Source: Maratus speciosus (Eukaryota; Arthropoda; Arachnida; Araneae; Salticidae). From it: 64,000 nucleotides of DNA. A model generated the notes under the pieces. The model was given only the letters and a program-made list of their open reading frames with translations, was not told the DNA's origin and did not search any database. Shown here in pieces: positions 32,579 through 44,949 of the stretch. Location of the stretch: the NCBI GenBank assembly GCA_963932465.1, contig OZ010792.1:283013836-283077835 (forward strand), written 5' to 3'. Within the stretch, counting starts at the first letter, position 1. Every line of letters begins with the position of its first letter. A program made the translations under genes and the position numbers.

Positions 32579-34812
32579 ATGCAAAAGCTCTAAAGAACAA
32601 ACGTTTTTCACAGAGTGAACAACAAAAACTTTAATAGCTGGACTAGAAAAATGTCATTAATTTATTTTTTATTGATAGTTCAGTTATTTTACATAAAGGA
32701 ACACTAAGTAAAACAAAATTAAAAAAATATATTCATAAACGGTGTAAATGCTTAATCTATTTATGTATACAAATGAATTAAGAAAGTTATATAACGCAAT
32801 GAGAAATTCTGTGAATCATCTACAAATAAAATGTTTAATACAATTTAAACATTTAACGTTAATTTGAATTAAATGAAATAGATACCGAAATGAAAGAAAT
32901 GAAATGAACCAGGAGGTATATCAGAAACAGAAATTTCCACCGAGTATACTAGAAAAGATTTAACAATTGAACTGGGAAAATGTTATTTATTTATTTTTTA
33001 TTGATTGTTCAGTTATTTTACATGACAAAACAGTAAATACTAGGTATTACATGCTTGAAAGATATTCATAAATAAGCGTATAAATGCTTAACTTATTAAG
33101 ATATTTAAATCAAGTAGGATATACTAAATTATATGTTTTTTTCCCTTTTTATTTTGAAAACAAAAAATATTTAACATTAATTTATGTGAAACATTACGCA
33201 ACGGGAAAAATTAAATGAAGCAAAAGGTATTTAAGGAACAGAAATTTCTTCAGAATGCACGAGAAAAGGCTTAACAGCGGAACTGAAAAATATTATATAT
33301 TTTATTTTTATTAACTGTTTGGTTATTTTATATGACAAAACGTTTAAGTAATATAAAAGGTATGAAAAATATCTATAAATAGTATAAATGCTTAGTTTAT
33401 TAAGGTATTTAATTTAGTTCTTGGGAATCACATGAAAATGAGAAAAAAACTATTTAAGGAACAGAAGTTTCCACAGAATGAATGAAAAAAGATTGACCTG
33501 TAAAAATGTCATGTATTTTTTGTTCTATTGATTGTTCGGTTATTTTTATGGCAAAATATTTAGTAAGACAAAATGTTTATGACATATCCATTAATAGAAT
33601 AAATGTGTAACTTATTAAGATATTTAAATCAAATAGAATATTTATAAGACGAAAGGATAAATTCAATGTCTTCTTTCATTGTATCATCTAGGAAACACTT
33701 TATATATTAATTTATCTGGAATCATAATCCATGAAACAATTAAATTGAAGCAAAAGTTATTTCAGGAACAGAAGTTTTCACAGAATGAGCCAGAAAAGGT
33801 TTAAAAGCTGCACTAGAAGAATGTCATATATTTATTTTTTATTGATTATTTAGTTATCTGACTGAACATTAAGCAAAAGAAAAATTAAAAAACAATTCAT
33901 AAACGGTGTACATACTTAATCTATGAATGTATTTAAATGAAGTGAGAAAGTTATATAACACAATGAGAGATTAAATTACTTCCTTCATTGATTCATCTAC
34001 AAATAAAATGTTTAACATTCATTTCAATTAAACGAAACTCACACGGAAGAAATGAAATGAACCAGGAGATATATTAGAAACAGAAATTTTCAGAGCATAC
34101 AAGATAATATTTTTAGTTGAACTGAGAAAATGTCATTTTTTAAATTTTATTTTCATTGTTCAGTTATTTTACATGAGAAAACATTAAGTAATATAACGTC
34201 TAAATGATATCCATAAATAGTAATGTTAATGCTTAACGTATTAAGATATTAAAATCAAATGGGAAATTTATATGACAAAATGATATATTAAATATCTTCT
34301 CGCATTTCCATCTATGAAAAAAAACATTGTATGTTAATTTATGTAGAATCAAATTCAATGAAGGAAATTAAATGAAGCAAAGAGTGTTTCAGGAACAGAA
34401 ATTTCTACAAAATGAACTAGAAAACGTTTAATAGCGGAACTGGAAAAATGTCATTCATTTAATTTTTATTAATTGTTCGGTTATTTTACATAGCAAAACA
34501 TTAAGTAATATAAAAGATTTGAAACATATCCATATTTAGTATAAATGCTTTACTTATTAAAATATTTCAATCAAGTTGGATATTTATAGGACGAATAGTA
34601 AATTCGATGTCTTCTTCCATTGTATCATCTAGGAAAATACATTTAATTTATCTGGAATCACATGCAATGGAAAAAATTAAATGAAGCAAGATGTATTTAA
34701 GGTTTACACAGAATTAACAAGAAGAGTTTAATAGCTGAATTGGAAAAATGTCATATATTCATTTTTTATTGAATGTTCAGTTATTTTATCTAAGAGAGCA
34801 TTAAGTAATATA

Positions 34813-36365
34813 CATTGGTGGACAAAACTTACAGACCAAGAAGGAATGTACACGGAAATGAGAATCTACGTGAGATTGTTGGTCAAGAAGCAAGCAATAG
34901 TATTAACAGAATGTTGCACAGGATTTAATATAAAAATTTTGTTGAAAGGATATATACAGGGTATTGAAAGGATATATCCCAGAGATTATTTTTCTGAAAT
35001 GTGAATATTACCCGAAAACATGACTGTAAAAATAAAGGAAAATACTCACAATTCACAATCATCAGTGCCATATCAATATGGGATATGACCTCTGTGTAAT
35101 GCGAGATAACTTTCAAAATGGAGTGGCATACTCAGAACAACATGATTCAGTAGCTGTTGAGGCAAGTTGCCTCATTCCTCCTTCACTGCACGGATGATGG
35201 TTTCCTTGTTTGTGGGAGGAAATTGTCGAGCAGCAATACGTCTCACCCAGGCATCCTATACATTTTCGATGGATTCAGGTTAGGGGAACGTGCTGGTCAG
35301 CCTATGGGATGGATGTCTTCGGCCTCAAGACAATCTTGTACAGAGTGTGTGCGATGACAAGGTGCGTTATCGTCCATAAACCGAAACTATTCGCCGACGT
35401 TACCTCGAAAAATTCGACCATGTGGAAGCAGGACCTCTTCAATGTATAGTCTACTGGTCATGCACCCTTGGTCAAGCACATAGAAATCCGTGCGGTCATT
35501 GAACATGATGCCTGCCCACACCATGATACTTGAAGTCGCATATAAACTCTTTCTAGAATATTTTTGCGACAGAAAGCACTACCAACCTCGTTCCATATTA
35601 ATTTACGTCTACAGTCAGGCGATAGACTGAATCTACTCTCATCTGAGAAAAGCACGGTGAACCAGTCGTCATAAGTCGAATTGCGATGCACACGGCCCCA
35701 TTGTAAATGGGCGCTGCGTTGGCGTCTCGAGAGTGGGTTATACACAACAGGTCTTCGGGCGTATAGTCCACCCTTTTTCAAACGTCTTGCAACAGTTTTC
35801 CGCTATATTTTAGACCCTGTGGCTGCACAAAGTTGATTTGCTAATTGACCAGCTGTGCTGCATCGGTCGGTTCTTTTTTACCGAAATAACAAAATAGCGA
35901 TTTTCTTGGGAAGTTGTACTGCTAGGATGACCTCCTCCCGTGTGCCTAGTACATATTCCACTTTTTTGGAATGCCGCCCATAGCCTAGAAACAATACTGT
36001 GCGTGATGTTAAATTCACGGGCAACATCTCTCATTTTGCGTCTTTCTTCCAACTTTCCGATTATTCTACCACGGCAATATCATCCAAATGATGCCTCGAA
36101 GACATGTTCAAAATTTCAATGTTCAAGCTTCACTCCATCTCCTTCAATTTTTACATCTAATGACAATTTACAGCATCAACCGATTGCCTAAAATCTGTTA
36201 TCTCTGCTGTCACGTGATCTACAAAAGCGGAAGTAAAAAATTTGCATAAGTTTCACAAAACAGAGTACATCCCGCGTTCATGAAAATTTACACGTGCTGC
36301 TGCGGATCTATTTCTAATTTTAATCGTTGAATATAGCATTGGTCCTTAAGTTTTGTCCACCAGTG
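34813..36365 (-). mobile_element. Full-length decayed Tc1-like transposon
   Basis: Ends CATTGGTGGACAAAACTTAC and (inverse) CACTGGTGGACAAAACTTAA, with TA at 34811-34812 and 36366-36367. At 1,553 bp it has the usual Tc1 size. It carries one transposase remnant on the minus strand and lies inside a monomer of the satellite array. Frameshifts and stops make it non-autonomous. Confidence 0.9.
35073..36105 (-). pseudogene. Tc1-family transposase pseudogene
   Basis: Tc1/mariner-superfamily cut-and-paste transposase, which would bind its TIRs and insert at TA. Reading from an ATG at 36105, the fragments in order are an N-terminal helix-turn-helix part (RRKMRDVAREFNITHSIVSR, in 35810-36052), then in another frame RRQRSAHLQWGRVH and VLFSDESRFSL with the first catalytic Asp (35458-35781), a FMDDNAPCH second-Asp block, and a degraded ESIENV-type third block with the Glu. 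It ends with HRGHIPY and a stop at 35073-35075. The span of ~344 codons matches the family. At least two frame changes occur, one early after about codon 13. In-frame stops are present, one of them replacing the residue after ESIENV. Dead copy. Confidence 0.85.
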
Positions 36366-37112
36366 TATATATTTTTTAAATATTCACAAATAGTGTAATT
36401 GCTTGATTTATTAATGTATTTAAATCCAGTAGGAAATTTATATAACACAATAAGGAATTATTTCCTCCGTTGAATCACCTGCAAATGAAACTTTTAATGT
36501 AGTTTAAACTTTAATATTAATTTCAGTGAAATGAAACAGACACAGGAATAAAACAAATAAAATGAAGCAAAAGATGTTTCATGGACAGGAGTTTCCACAG
36601 AATGAATGAGAAAAGTTCTAATAGTTGAGCTGAAAGATATCATAGAATCAATTTTTTATTGATTTTTTAGTTATGTTACATGACGGAACACTAAGTAATG
36701 TAAAATTAATAAAGAAATTTCATAAATGATGCAAATTCTAATATAATAATTTATTTAAATCAAGTAAGAAAGTTATGTAACACAGTGAGAAATTAAATTA
36801 CTTCATTCATCGAATCATCTACAAATAACATGTTTATGCAATTTAAACTTTCAATGAAATGAAGAACAGGCTATTTCATAGTGTTCAGGAGAAAACATTT
36901 AATAGTTGAACGGGGAAAATATAATTTATTTATTTTTTATTTGTTTTTTAGTTATTTTTCAGGGCATGAACCTTAATGAATTGTAGCACCGCAGATTAAG
37001 TTTAGTTCTTTGGAATAGCATGCAATTAAGCAGAATATATTTAAGGAACAGAAATTTCCACCGAATGAAAGAGAAACGATTGATGTGGGAAAATGCCACA
37101 TATATTTTTACA

Positions 37113-38008
37113 AGAAGAAAGTATTGGATTCATGAAAATTTTCGAATTCCGTTTTTCGATGGATTTACACGTTTTAGGGGTCAGAGAACCATAACAACAT
37201 GTTTTTACAAAATATCTGTCTGTGAGTCTGTCCGTCTGTCTGTCTATCTATGCCTGACACAAATTTTGTGGGCACTCTATCTCAAGAACTAATGCATGAA
37301 ATTTAATAAAAATATTTATTCAGTTTGTCCTTGATATAAATTGATGCTGATTAGTTTTGGTGAAAATCGTTCAACAGGTGGCGCTACTAGGCTGCATTTT
37401 TTACGATTTCCGGAAGAGCTCTAGCTCAAGAACTAACGCATGGATTTTCATCAAACTTCAGATTATGTTAGTACTTGACGAGAATTGATGGTGTTAACAT
37501 TTTGGTGTAAATCGTCCAACACATGACGCTACTAGGCTGTATTTTTCATGATTTCCTCAATAGCTTTATCTCAAGAATAAATGCACGGATTTTCATCAAA
37601 CTTCAGATTTAGTTAATCCTTGATATTAATTGGTTCTGTTTACCTTTTGATGTTGATCGTCCAACAGATGGCGCTGCTATGCTGAATTTTCCCCCAATTC
37701 CCGCAATAGCTCTATCTCAAGAACTAATGCACAAATTTTCATCAAACTTCACATTCAAATATACCTTGATAAATATTATTGCTGATTAGGTTTTGGTGTA
37801 AATCGTCCAACAGGTGGCGTTGTTATGCTGCATTTTCAATATTTCTGCAATAGTCCTATTTCAAAAACTAATGCATGGAATTTCATACTTTTATAAACTT
37901 CACGATGGGCATACATTGTCATTTAATTTTGGCACTGTGATGATGAATTTTGAAGTATTAACATGTATGAGATAGAAAAAAGTTTTTGGATTGCCACATC
38001 CGACTAGT
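37113..38008 (+). mobile_element. Satellite-bearing insertion B (TCTGTC tract plus ~148-bp repeats)
   Basis: A satellite monomer is broken between ATATATTTTTAC and TTTTATTGGTTGTGCGG. The insert has a unique leader (CGATGGATTTACACGTTTTA, GGGGTCAGAGAACCATAAC), a (TCTG)n tract at about 37207-37250, then about 4.5 units of satellite. It ends ...GGATTGCCACATCCGACTAG. No coding capacity. The order matches insertions A, C and D. Confidence 0.55.
37255..37960 (+). repeat. Satellite B, ~147-153 bp units
   Basis: ATCTCAAGAACTAATGCA and variants at about 37271, 37424, 37572, 37718 and 37861, with GATTTTCATCAAACTTC, GGTGTAAATCGTCCAACA and GGCGCT(A/G)CTA in each unit. Confidence 0.85.
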
Positions 38009-38458
38009 TTTATTGGTTGTGCGGTTATTTTCATGGCAAAACATTAAGTAATATAAAATGTTTAAAACGTATCCATAAATAAGTATACATGTTTAAACTT
38101 ATTAAGAAATTTAAATCAAGTAGAATATTTATATGGCGAAATGATGAATTTAATGTTATTTTTTATTCCATTGTGTCATCCATGCAAATCATTTAATGTT
38201 AATTTATCCGAAAACACATACAATAAAACGAATTAAATGGAGCAAAAGGTATTTAAGGAACATAAGTTTCCACAGAATGAAAGAGAAGATGTTTAATAGC
38301 TAAAATGGAAAAATGTCATATATTTATTTTGTATTGGTTTTTCGATTATTTGACATGACAAGTCTTTAAGAAATATGATTTTTTTTTAAATATTCATAAA
38401 AGGTGTAATTACTTAATTTATTAATGTATTTAAATCAAGAAGGAAAGTTATATAAAAC

Positions 38459-38927
38459 TGTTGGAATGTTATTCCATATGGAAAGCATGAATACGAAATT
38501 CCTCAATAGGTAAACAATAAAAAGTTAAAAGTTTTACCTTTATGTTTTGATGCATTTCAATAGAAATATATTCCTCTTAGGATGAACAAAAAACATTTAT
38601 TTGAAGATTAAATGCACTAGAATAATATATATATGTGCTGGATACAATACTGATCACACTTCACAATAAAACAAAACAAATGAATAAGACTATTTACAAA
38701 CACAAAGAAATTTTTTGAACTATGGTTTGTTGCAGTTTTTAAAAATATTATCATTCCTTTGGAATATTATTGGATTTTTAATCCACCAGCATTTTGCTGC
38801 CAACTGCTATAAGGGAAGGAGAAACACTAACTTTTCTGAGTGTCTGTCACAGTAGATCAAATAAAAACGATTGTCTGACGCTGCCATCTGGTGGAATGTT
38901 CTTGAAACAAAAGAGCATTTTCTAACA
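38459..38927 (-). repeat. 3' LTR of the copia element
   Basis: 469 bp, TGTTGGAATG to TTTTCTAACA in plus orientation. The pol reading frame ends with TAG at 38922-38924, inside this LTR. Confidence 0.95.
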
Positions 38928-39628
38928 TCTCTCCCGTTTTGTGATAGAATCTGACACCAGGTGGATAAGGTTTCTACAAAGTTCAAATTTGGCCTTTGGC
39001 AGCGGCTTCGTCATTATATCTGCTATCATTTCATTTGTTGATAGATATTTGACATCTATAACATTTTTCGTTTTTAAATCTCGTATGTAATGATACTTTG
39101 TATCAATGTGCTTAGTGCGAGATTTAAATTGTTCGCTTTCAACCAATTTAATTGTAGATTGGTTATCCTCAAAATTTCTAATAGGAAAATGTTGTTGTAA
39201 ATTGAGATCTTTACATAATTTTAAGATCCATAGCACCTCTTGAGTTCCTTGTGACAGTGGCACATATTCAGTTTCTGCTGACGATAATGTCACACATGTT
39301 TGTTTTCGTGAGAACCAAGAAATGCAGCTATTGCCTAAGAAGATTACATTTCCTCAGGTGGATTTTCTGTCTGTAGCATCTTGTCCCCAGTCTGCATGTA
39401 TGCAACTATATTAGGATATTCTTTTGAAGAAATGTGGAGATCAAGGTCTTTCGTTGTTTTTAAGTATCTTATTACCCTCTTAACAGCATTCCAGTCCTTT
39501 TGTCTTGGATTATTGTATCTTCGACTTAGTATGTGTGTAGGAGCGGTAATATCAGGTCTTGTGCATGAGGAAATATATAAAAGACTTCCTATAGCTTGTC
39601 TATAATTATCATTTGATGATAAAAGATT
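38922..39628 (-). pseudogene. Copia RT C-terminus and RNase H, broken
   Basis: After the TAA the sequence continues RQAIGSLLYIS...CTRPDI and IRYLKTTKDLDL. It changes frame near 39400 (GQDATDRKST reads in the next frame) and has one in-frame TGA before GNVIFLG. The last open piece has TLSSAETEY, the RNase H motif, then DNQSTIKLVE, RTKHIDTKYH and IADIMTKPL, all standard copia RNase H landmarks. Termination is at TAG 38922-38924, 4-6 nt inside the 3' LTR. Confidence 0.9.
38928..38940 (-). other. Polypurine tract of the copia element
   Basis: Minus strand AAAACGGGAGAGA directly precedes the 3' LTR start (TGTTAG on that strand). Purine-rich with one C. Confidence 0.7.
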
Positions 39629-40954
39629 TTATTCTTTATCTGATCTATAATAGTAAGTTTCCATTGGGGTATAAGTTGGTTTGGCTTCTTCAAGCTGAAA
39701 ATCCTTTACTAATTGATTTATTTTACTTCTTTGTGAAAGTAAATAACTTCCATCTTCTTTTCTGTAAATTTCTATACCTAAGAAGTATTTTGCTTCTCCT
39801 AGTGATGTTATGGGATAAGATTTCTTTAAGTAATTTATTACTTCATTAACTTCATTTTCATCTTCTGAGCTCATCAGCATATTATCTACATACAGTATGA
39901 GATGAATTGTCTTCTTTGATTTTTCTTTTATGAACAAACATGGATCAGCTTCACTTTGTTTAAATCCATATGCCTTTAGAGTATTCTCTATTTCTTCATT
40001 CCAGCACTTGACGGCTTGTTTAAGACCATATATAGCCTTTTTTAATTTATAGACTTTGTCTTTATTTTCTTCATCATGAAAGCCTTCTGGTTGATGTATG
40101 TATAATTCTTCATTATCTAGTTCACCATCTAGAAAGGCTGTTTTAACATCTACATGGAATACTCTGGCTTTATGATAAGCTGCCCAGGTCAGAAAAGCTC
40201 TAATAGTTGTATGTTTGACGACAGGAGAGAAGGTTTCATCATAATCAGTGCCTAATTTTTGAGCGAAACCTTTGGCAACTAATCGTGCTTTGCATTTTAT
40301 TTCTTCTCCATTTTCATTATGTTTTGTTTTGTAAACCCAGTTACAGCCAATGACATGCTTGCCTTTGGGTAAAGTACCAAGCTCAAATACTTCATTTTCC
40401 TTTAAAGAGTTAAATTCTTCCTTCATAGCTTGAAACCATTTATGTTGATCTTTTACTGGTAATTGTAAAACATCTTTAAAAGTTTCAGGATCTTGATTTT
40501 TGGAACAACTGTCTTCGGTTTTGTAAGAATATCTTTCTGGTGGAATTCCTTTAGTCTCTCTGTTAGATATTCTTCTCTGGAAATTACCTTCACTTTCTTC
40601 AGTTGTTGGGCTATCTACTGATTTTTCATCCATGTTTATTTCTTCTGCAGAATTTTCTATTCGGATAGCTTCACTATCATTTTCAAGATTTTCATTTGAA
40701 AAATTGAAATGCATTAAATCTGAGATTCGCTCATCAGGATTTTCTTTAAAGACATTTTCACAGTTCATATTTTTAAAAAACTTCACTGTTCTGCTTATCA
40801 CTATTTTTCTACCGCCTATATAAATTCGGTATCCTTTGCTTCTTAAATCGTAAGCAACAAAGACTCCTTCAGTGGCTTTTTCGTCAAATTTTTGTCTCTT
40901 CTGTTTATGAACATACACATATGCTTTGCATCGAAATACTTTAAGGTGATTCAA
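39629..40954 (-). pseudogene. Copia integrase tail and reverse transcriptase ORF, 441 codons
   Basis: Begins MNHLKVFRCKAYVYV, the integrase C-terminal region normally continuous with the preceding ORF. The RT domain follows from about residue 190 (ACNWVYKTK-like block, VDVKTAFLDGEL near 270, QPEGF, YGLKQ). The catalytic box reads YVDNML instead of the family's YVDDML: codon AAT at 39881-39883, one G-to-A change from Asp. That alone should abolish polymerisation. The ORF ends at an in-frame TAA after SDKE. RT-connection and RNase H sequence continues downstream in the same frame before a further frameshift. Confidence 0.92.
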
Positions 40955-42942
40955 ATTTGGCTTATGCCCATTCCATATGGTGTCTTTTCAGTTGATTTTG
41001 TGGGTAATCTATTTTGTAAGTAGGCTGCTGTAGCTTCTGTCCAGAATGTTTTAGGCAATTTAGCATTTATAATCATGGCTTTACTCATTTCAATAAGCGA
41101 GCGATTCTTTCTTTCTGCGACTCCATTTTGGGACGGTGAATATGGCGTCGTTGTTTCATGATTTATTCCTAAGTTTTTAAGGTAGTCTTTGACAGATTCG
41201 TTGCAATATTCTGTTCCATTGTCACTACGAAAGGATTTAATCTTCGATCTAAATTTATTTGTTGTTGATGCAACATATTCTTTTAATTTATCAAATACTT
41301 CATCTTTAGAAGAAATAAAATATACTTGTGTATAACGAGAGTAATCATCAATAAATGTAACGAAATATCTTTTTGATCCCATACTTTTTGTTTCTGCAGG
41401 ACCGCATACGTCGCTGTATATCAAATCAAGTGGTTTTTTACTTCTGTGTTGTGTTTCTTTTGGAAACGATTTTTCTGTTAGCTTAGTGTTTATGCAACTT
41501 GAACATTCAGTATTATGAGAACAATTATTTACAGTAATACCTAAAGCTAAATCATCCTTTTGAATTTTCTTGATGGATTCCAAATTTCTATGGCCCAGCC
41601 TTTGGTGCCATTTTAAAATGCAGTTAACATTAGAACAAACGGGTAATATTTCTGAAGCACTATATACCTTTTCATTTGTAGGTATTATTTTTAATCTGTA
41701 TAACCCATCATCAGCTTTTGCATCTGCAACTAAGATGTTGCCCTTTTTAATTAAACATATATCATCTTTAAATGTTACAACAAAGCCTTTCTCAGTACAA
41801 GACTGGACAGATAATAAATTACTATCCAACTCGGGAACATAAATCACATGATCTAATGTAACTCTATTTGTTTGACCATTAAGTGTTTCAATATTAAAAG
41901 TACATTTACCCTTTCCCTTTGCAGTTAATTTAGTTCCATTAGCAATTATAATTGTATCTTTATTCGAACTTTTTAATTCTGAGAACAGTTCCAAGGAATT
42001 AGCTAAATGAACAGACGCACCTGAATCAATAACAAAAGACAAATTTTTGTTTTTATTTCCATTTTGTTGAGATTTCATAACAAAACTCGAAGAATTTGAT
42101 TTTTCCATTAATTCACGATAGTTTTGAGAAACTGATAGATTTTCATTTTGACTAGCAGTAGAGGCAGAGAAATTGTTTGGTTTTTTAAACTGTTGACGTG
42201 ATCTATCTTGCGCGAAATTTGGTTTTGTTTTGTTAGTATTATTACCCTTTAAGTGAAAACAATCTTCACGGTTGTGATTATTCTTTTTGCAATGAGAACA
42301 AAATTTTGGTTTATTCAAATACTTTGGTTTATCCCTATTACCCTTCAAACCAATAGATTCAAATTTTGTTGAAATTTGTTTACTTTCAACTCTTCTAAGA
42401 TACTCATCAATTAATTTGTTTTGAACATATTTTAATGATAAATGTGTTTCATATTTACTTACAATGGCAGTTATAAAAGTACTATAAGAAATTGGTAAGG
42501 AACAGAGTAAAATAGCTATAAAATTATCATATTGTATTACTTCACGTATACTTCTTAATTTTTCTGCTAATTCTAAGATAGAATTAATATGTTCCTGCAT
42601 TTTTACACTTTCATTATATTTAGTGGAATACAGCTTCCTAAGAAGATAAAGTTTATTTGTTAAATTTACTCTTTCATGAACAGATTTCAATTGATCATAT
42701 ATTTCTTTAGCACTTTTAGCATGTCTGACATGAACAATTTGTGAATCTGAGATATTTAAACAAATTAATGCCCTAGCATTTCTATTATTTTTTACCCAAT
42801 TATCATCATTTTCCTTTTTAGGTTCAAATACAACATCATACAGACCTTCTTTGATTAACAATTGTTCTACTTTGAACTTCCAAACTGAATAGTTGTCATC
42901 AGTTAATTTATCAACATAATAAGATTCTTTAATACTAGACAT
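40951..42942 (-). pseudogene. Copia Gag-protease-integrase ORF, 663 codons, frameshifted at its end
   Basis: Starts MSSIKESYYVDKLTDDNYSV, the typical copia-type Gag N-terminus (UBN2-like Gag region, ~1-190). A CCHC knuckle C-X2-C-X4-H-X4-C lies at ~212-226. Aspartic protease motif VIDSGASVHLA at ~303. Integrase zinc-binding WHQRLGH...CSSC at ~443-482. Catalytic core with Asp in YSDVCGP (~509), Asp in FRSDNGTEY (~573) and Glu in NGVAERKN (~608). In the normal polyprotein this runs straight into RT. Here a short deletion after TPYG shifts the frame and a stop follows at 40951. The coding continues at 40954 in another frame. The Gag to integrase part is otherwise open. Confidence 0.93.
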
Positions 42943-43385
42943 TATGATATAATAATATTTGCTTATTTCACAGAAAATAAAACTTTTTATCTTATTAATA
43001 CATCAAAACAACAATTATAAACTCGAATATAATGCTAATGATGAAATAAGAACAAAATAAAATTCTTGAGAACAATTTTTGAAGCTACTTTTGATTTCAG
43101 AAAAACTGTTCTTAAATGATCAATTGTTTGTTTAAAACATAAATTTGACATTTTCAACTTGCATAATAAAATTTCAATAAGAAACAGGCAAAATAAAATT
43201 CAAAATAATTTCTTTTCTTATCAATGCACAATACTTTTGATTTCAAAATAAGAACAATTCATTGAATTTTCTTTTATATCATTCACTTGTGAAAAATACC
43301 AACATTTAGAAAATAATTATTTCTTTGAATTTAATTATATTATATTTTCTTCTTTTATATTATTATATTTAAAATTGAGATAACT
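42943..43385 (-). other. Untranslated leader of the copia element
   Basis: About 440 bp between PBS and the Gag ATG. AT-rich, no ORF, several repeated AACAATTT/TTGATTTCA-like words. Would contain the packaging region. Confidence 0.6.
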
Positions 43386-43399
43386 TCAGTCTCATAATC
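43386..43399 (-). other. Primer-binding site matching the anticodon arm of tRNA-Met
   Basis: Three bases from the 5' LTR, the plus strand reads TCAGTCTCATAATC. That equals the anticodon stem-loop of elongator tRNA-Met as I remember it from animals (CAT anticodon). The 3' side faces the LTR, as required for priming. Copia-type elements are known to prime from a half tRNA cut in the anticodon region, so an internal rather than 3'-CCA match is expected. Confidence 0.65.
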
Positions 43400-43402
43400 G
43401 AC

Positions 43403-43873
43403 TGTTGGAATGTTATTCCATATGGAAGGCATGAATACGAAATTCCTCAATAGGTAAACAATAAAAAGTTAAAAGTTTTACCTTTATGTTTTGATGCATT
43501 TCAATAGAAATATATTCTTCTTAGGATGAACAAAAAACATTTATTTGAAGATTAAATACACTAGAATAATATATATATATATGCTGGACACAATACTGAT
43601 CACACTTCACAATAAAACAAAACAGACGAATATGACTATTTACAAACACAAAGAAATACTTTGAACTATAGTTTGTTGCAGTTTTTTAACATATTATCAT
43701 TCCTTTGGAATATTATTGGATTTTTAATCCACCAGCATTTTGCTGCCAACTGCTATAAGGGAAGGAGAAACACTAACTGTTCTGAGTGTCTGTTACAGTA
43801 GATCAAATAAAAAGGATTGTCTGATGCTGCCATCTGGTGGAATGTTCTTGAAACAAAAGAGCATTTTCTAACA
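43403..43873 (-). repeat. 5' LTR of the copia element
   Basis: 471 bp. Differs from the other LTR by about 18 substitutions plus a short AT-repeat length change, counted by eye. Confidence 0.95.
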
Positions 43874-44656
43874 AAAACAATGAAAAATTAAATTACTTCT
43901 TTCATTGAATAATCCACAAATAAGATGTTATGTAATTGAAACATTTAATATTAATTTCAATTAAATGAAACAAGATACCGTAACAAAACAAATGAACTGG
44001 CGCTAAATATATTTCAGTAACAGAACTTACCGCCCAATGTGCAAGAAAACATTTAATAGTTGACTGCAAAAATGACATATATTCTTTCTTTAAGTGATTG
44101 TTCGGTTATAGGTATTTATGATAGATCATTAAGTAATATAAAATATTTGGAACATATCCATAAATAATATAAATGCTTAACTTATTAAAATATTTAAATC
44201 AAGTAGGATATTTATGTGACGTAAAGATACATTAAATGTCTTCTTCCATTGTGTCATAGGTAAAAAGAAAAACATTAAATATTAATTTATCTGGAACCAC
44301 ATGAATGAGACAAATTAAATGAAGCAAAACGTATTTAAGGAACAGAAGTTTCCACAGAATGAACGAGAAGAGGTTTAATATCTCGTCTGGGAAAATGTCA
44401 TAGATTTATTTTCAGTTGATCTTTTCTTTTAGATAGCAGAACATTAAATAATATTAAAATTTTAAAAGATATTTATAAATAGTGTAAATTCTTAATTTAT
44501 TAATGTATTTAAATCCGGCATTAAAGTTATATAACACAATATTAAATTTAATTGCACTTCCTTCATGGAATCATCTACAAATAATACGCTTAATGCAAAT
44601 TTATCTAAATATTAAAAACATAAACAAATAAACATAACTTCAGCTATAAAAATAAA

Positions 44657-44945
44657 AATCTATTTATATAAAATCCAAGTCTCTGTGTGTCCCTAACGAT
44701 TCTGGTAGGACCGCCTCATTGAAATGAGTAATTCTTGAAAAATACAAATGCAGGGTTACTACAGTAGCACCAAATGTTGCGCAACTTGGCAAAATATCGC
44801 CAAGTGGCGACAAAAATAATTTCTCATATATGAAGCCAACTTGGTGATAGCTGGCTAATTCGGCGAAATTCCCATTTAAAACCATTATTCTTTCATAAAG
44901 GAGGTCGCCACAATTTAATTTAAATTACGATCTTTTAATATTTTT
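44657..44945 (+). mobile_element. Helitron-like 5' terminus and leader
   Basis: A followed by TCTATTTATATAAAATCCAA and GTCTCTGTGTGTCCC is the common form of Helitron 5' ends (TC start after A, TATATAAAA, then GTGTGTCC). Downstream AACTTGGCAAAATATCGCCA and GGCGACA are unrecognised. No CTRR end with a hairpin can be assigned. It may run into or be cut by insertion C. Confidence 0.35.
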
Positions 44946-44949
44946 TTTT

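Larger units (their letters stand above)
38459..43873 (-). mobile_element. Complete-length copia-type LTR retrotransposon (inactive)
   Basis: 5,415 bp bounded by LTRs 38459-38927 and 43403-43873 (TGTTGG...CTAACA). The 5-bp target duplication is AAAAC at 38454-38458 and 43874-43878. It reads on the minus strand. From right to left: 5' LTR, primer-binding site, gag-protease-integrase-RT-RNase H in the Ty1/copia order, polypurine tract, 3' LTR. The LTRs look about 96% alike by eye, so it is not very recent. Frameshifts, stops and a changed RT active site make it inactive. It interrupts a satellite monomer, whose two halves join when the element and one AAAAC are removed. Confidence 0.95.
24170..44610 (+). 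repeat. Diverged ~310-340 bp satellite array, heavily interrupted
   Basis: Monomers share AAATTAAATGAAGCAAAAGG, TTTAAGGAACAGAA, TTTCCACAGAATGAACGAG, TTTAATAGCTGAAC, TTTTTTATTGATTGTTCAGT, TTTACATGACAAAACATTAA, TATTTAAATCAAGTAGG and, in alternating units, GTTATATAACACAATGAGAA or GACGAAATGATAAATTCGAT. TTTAATAG-type anchors at 30871, 31190, 31529, 31917, 32960, 33269, 33798, 34110, 34425 and 34717 give spacings mostly of 300-340 bp. Two subtypes tend to alternate, suggesting a former dimeric unit. Removing the insertions leaves about 7 kb of monomers. Monomers are well diverged, so this is an old array. Confidence 0.8.

Noticed and set aside
39629..42942. Two separate host genes on the minus strand
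   Set aside because: They are the two halves of a copia polyprotein split by a frameshift, within LTRs and a target duplication.
44664..44885. 73-codon minus ORF
   Set aside because: Lies within a Helitron-like leader, no known domain; treated as chance.
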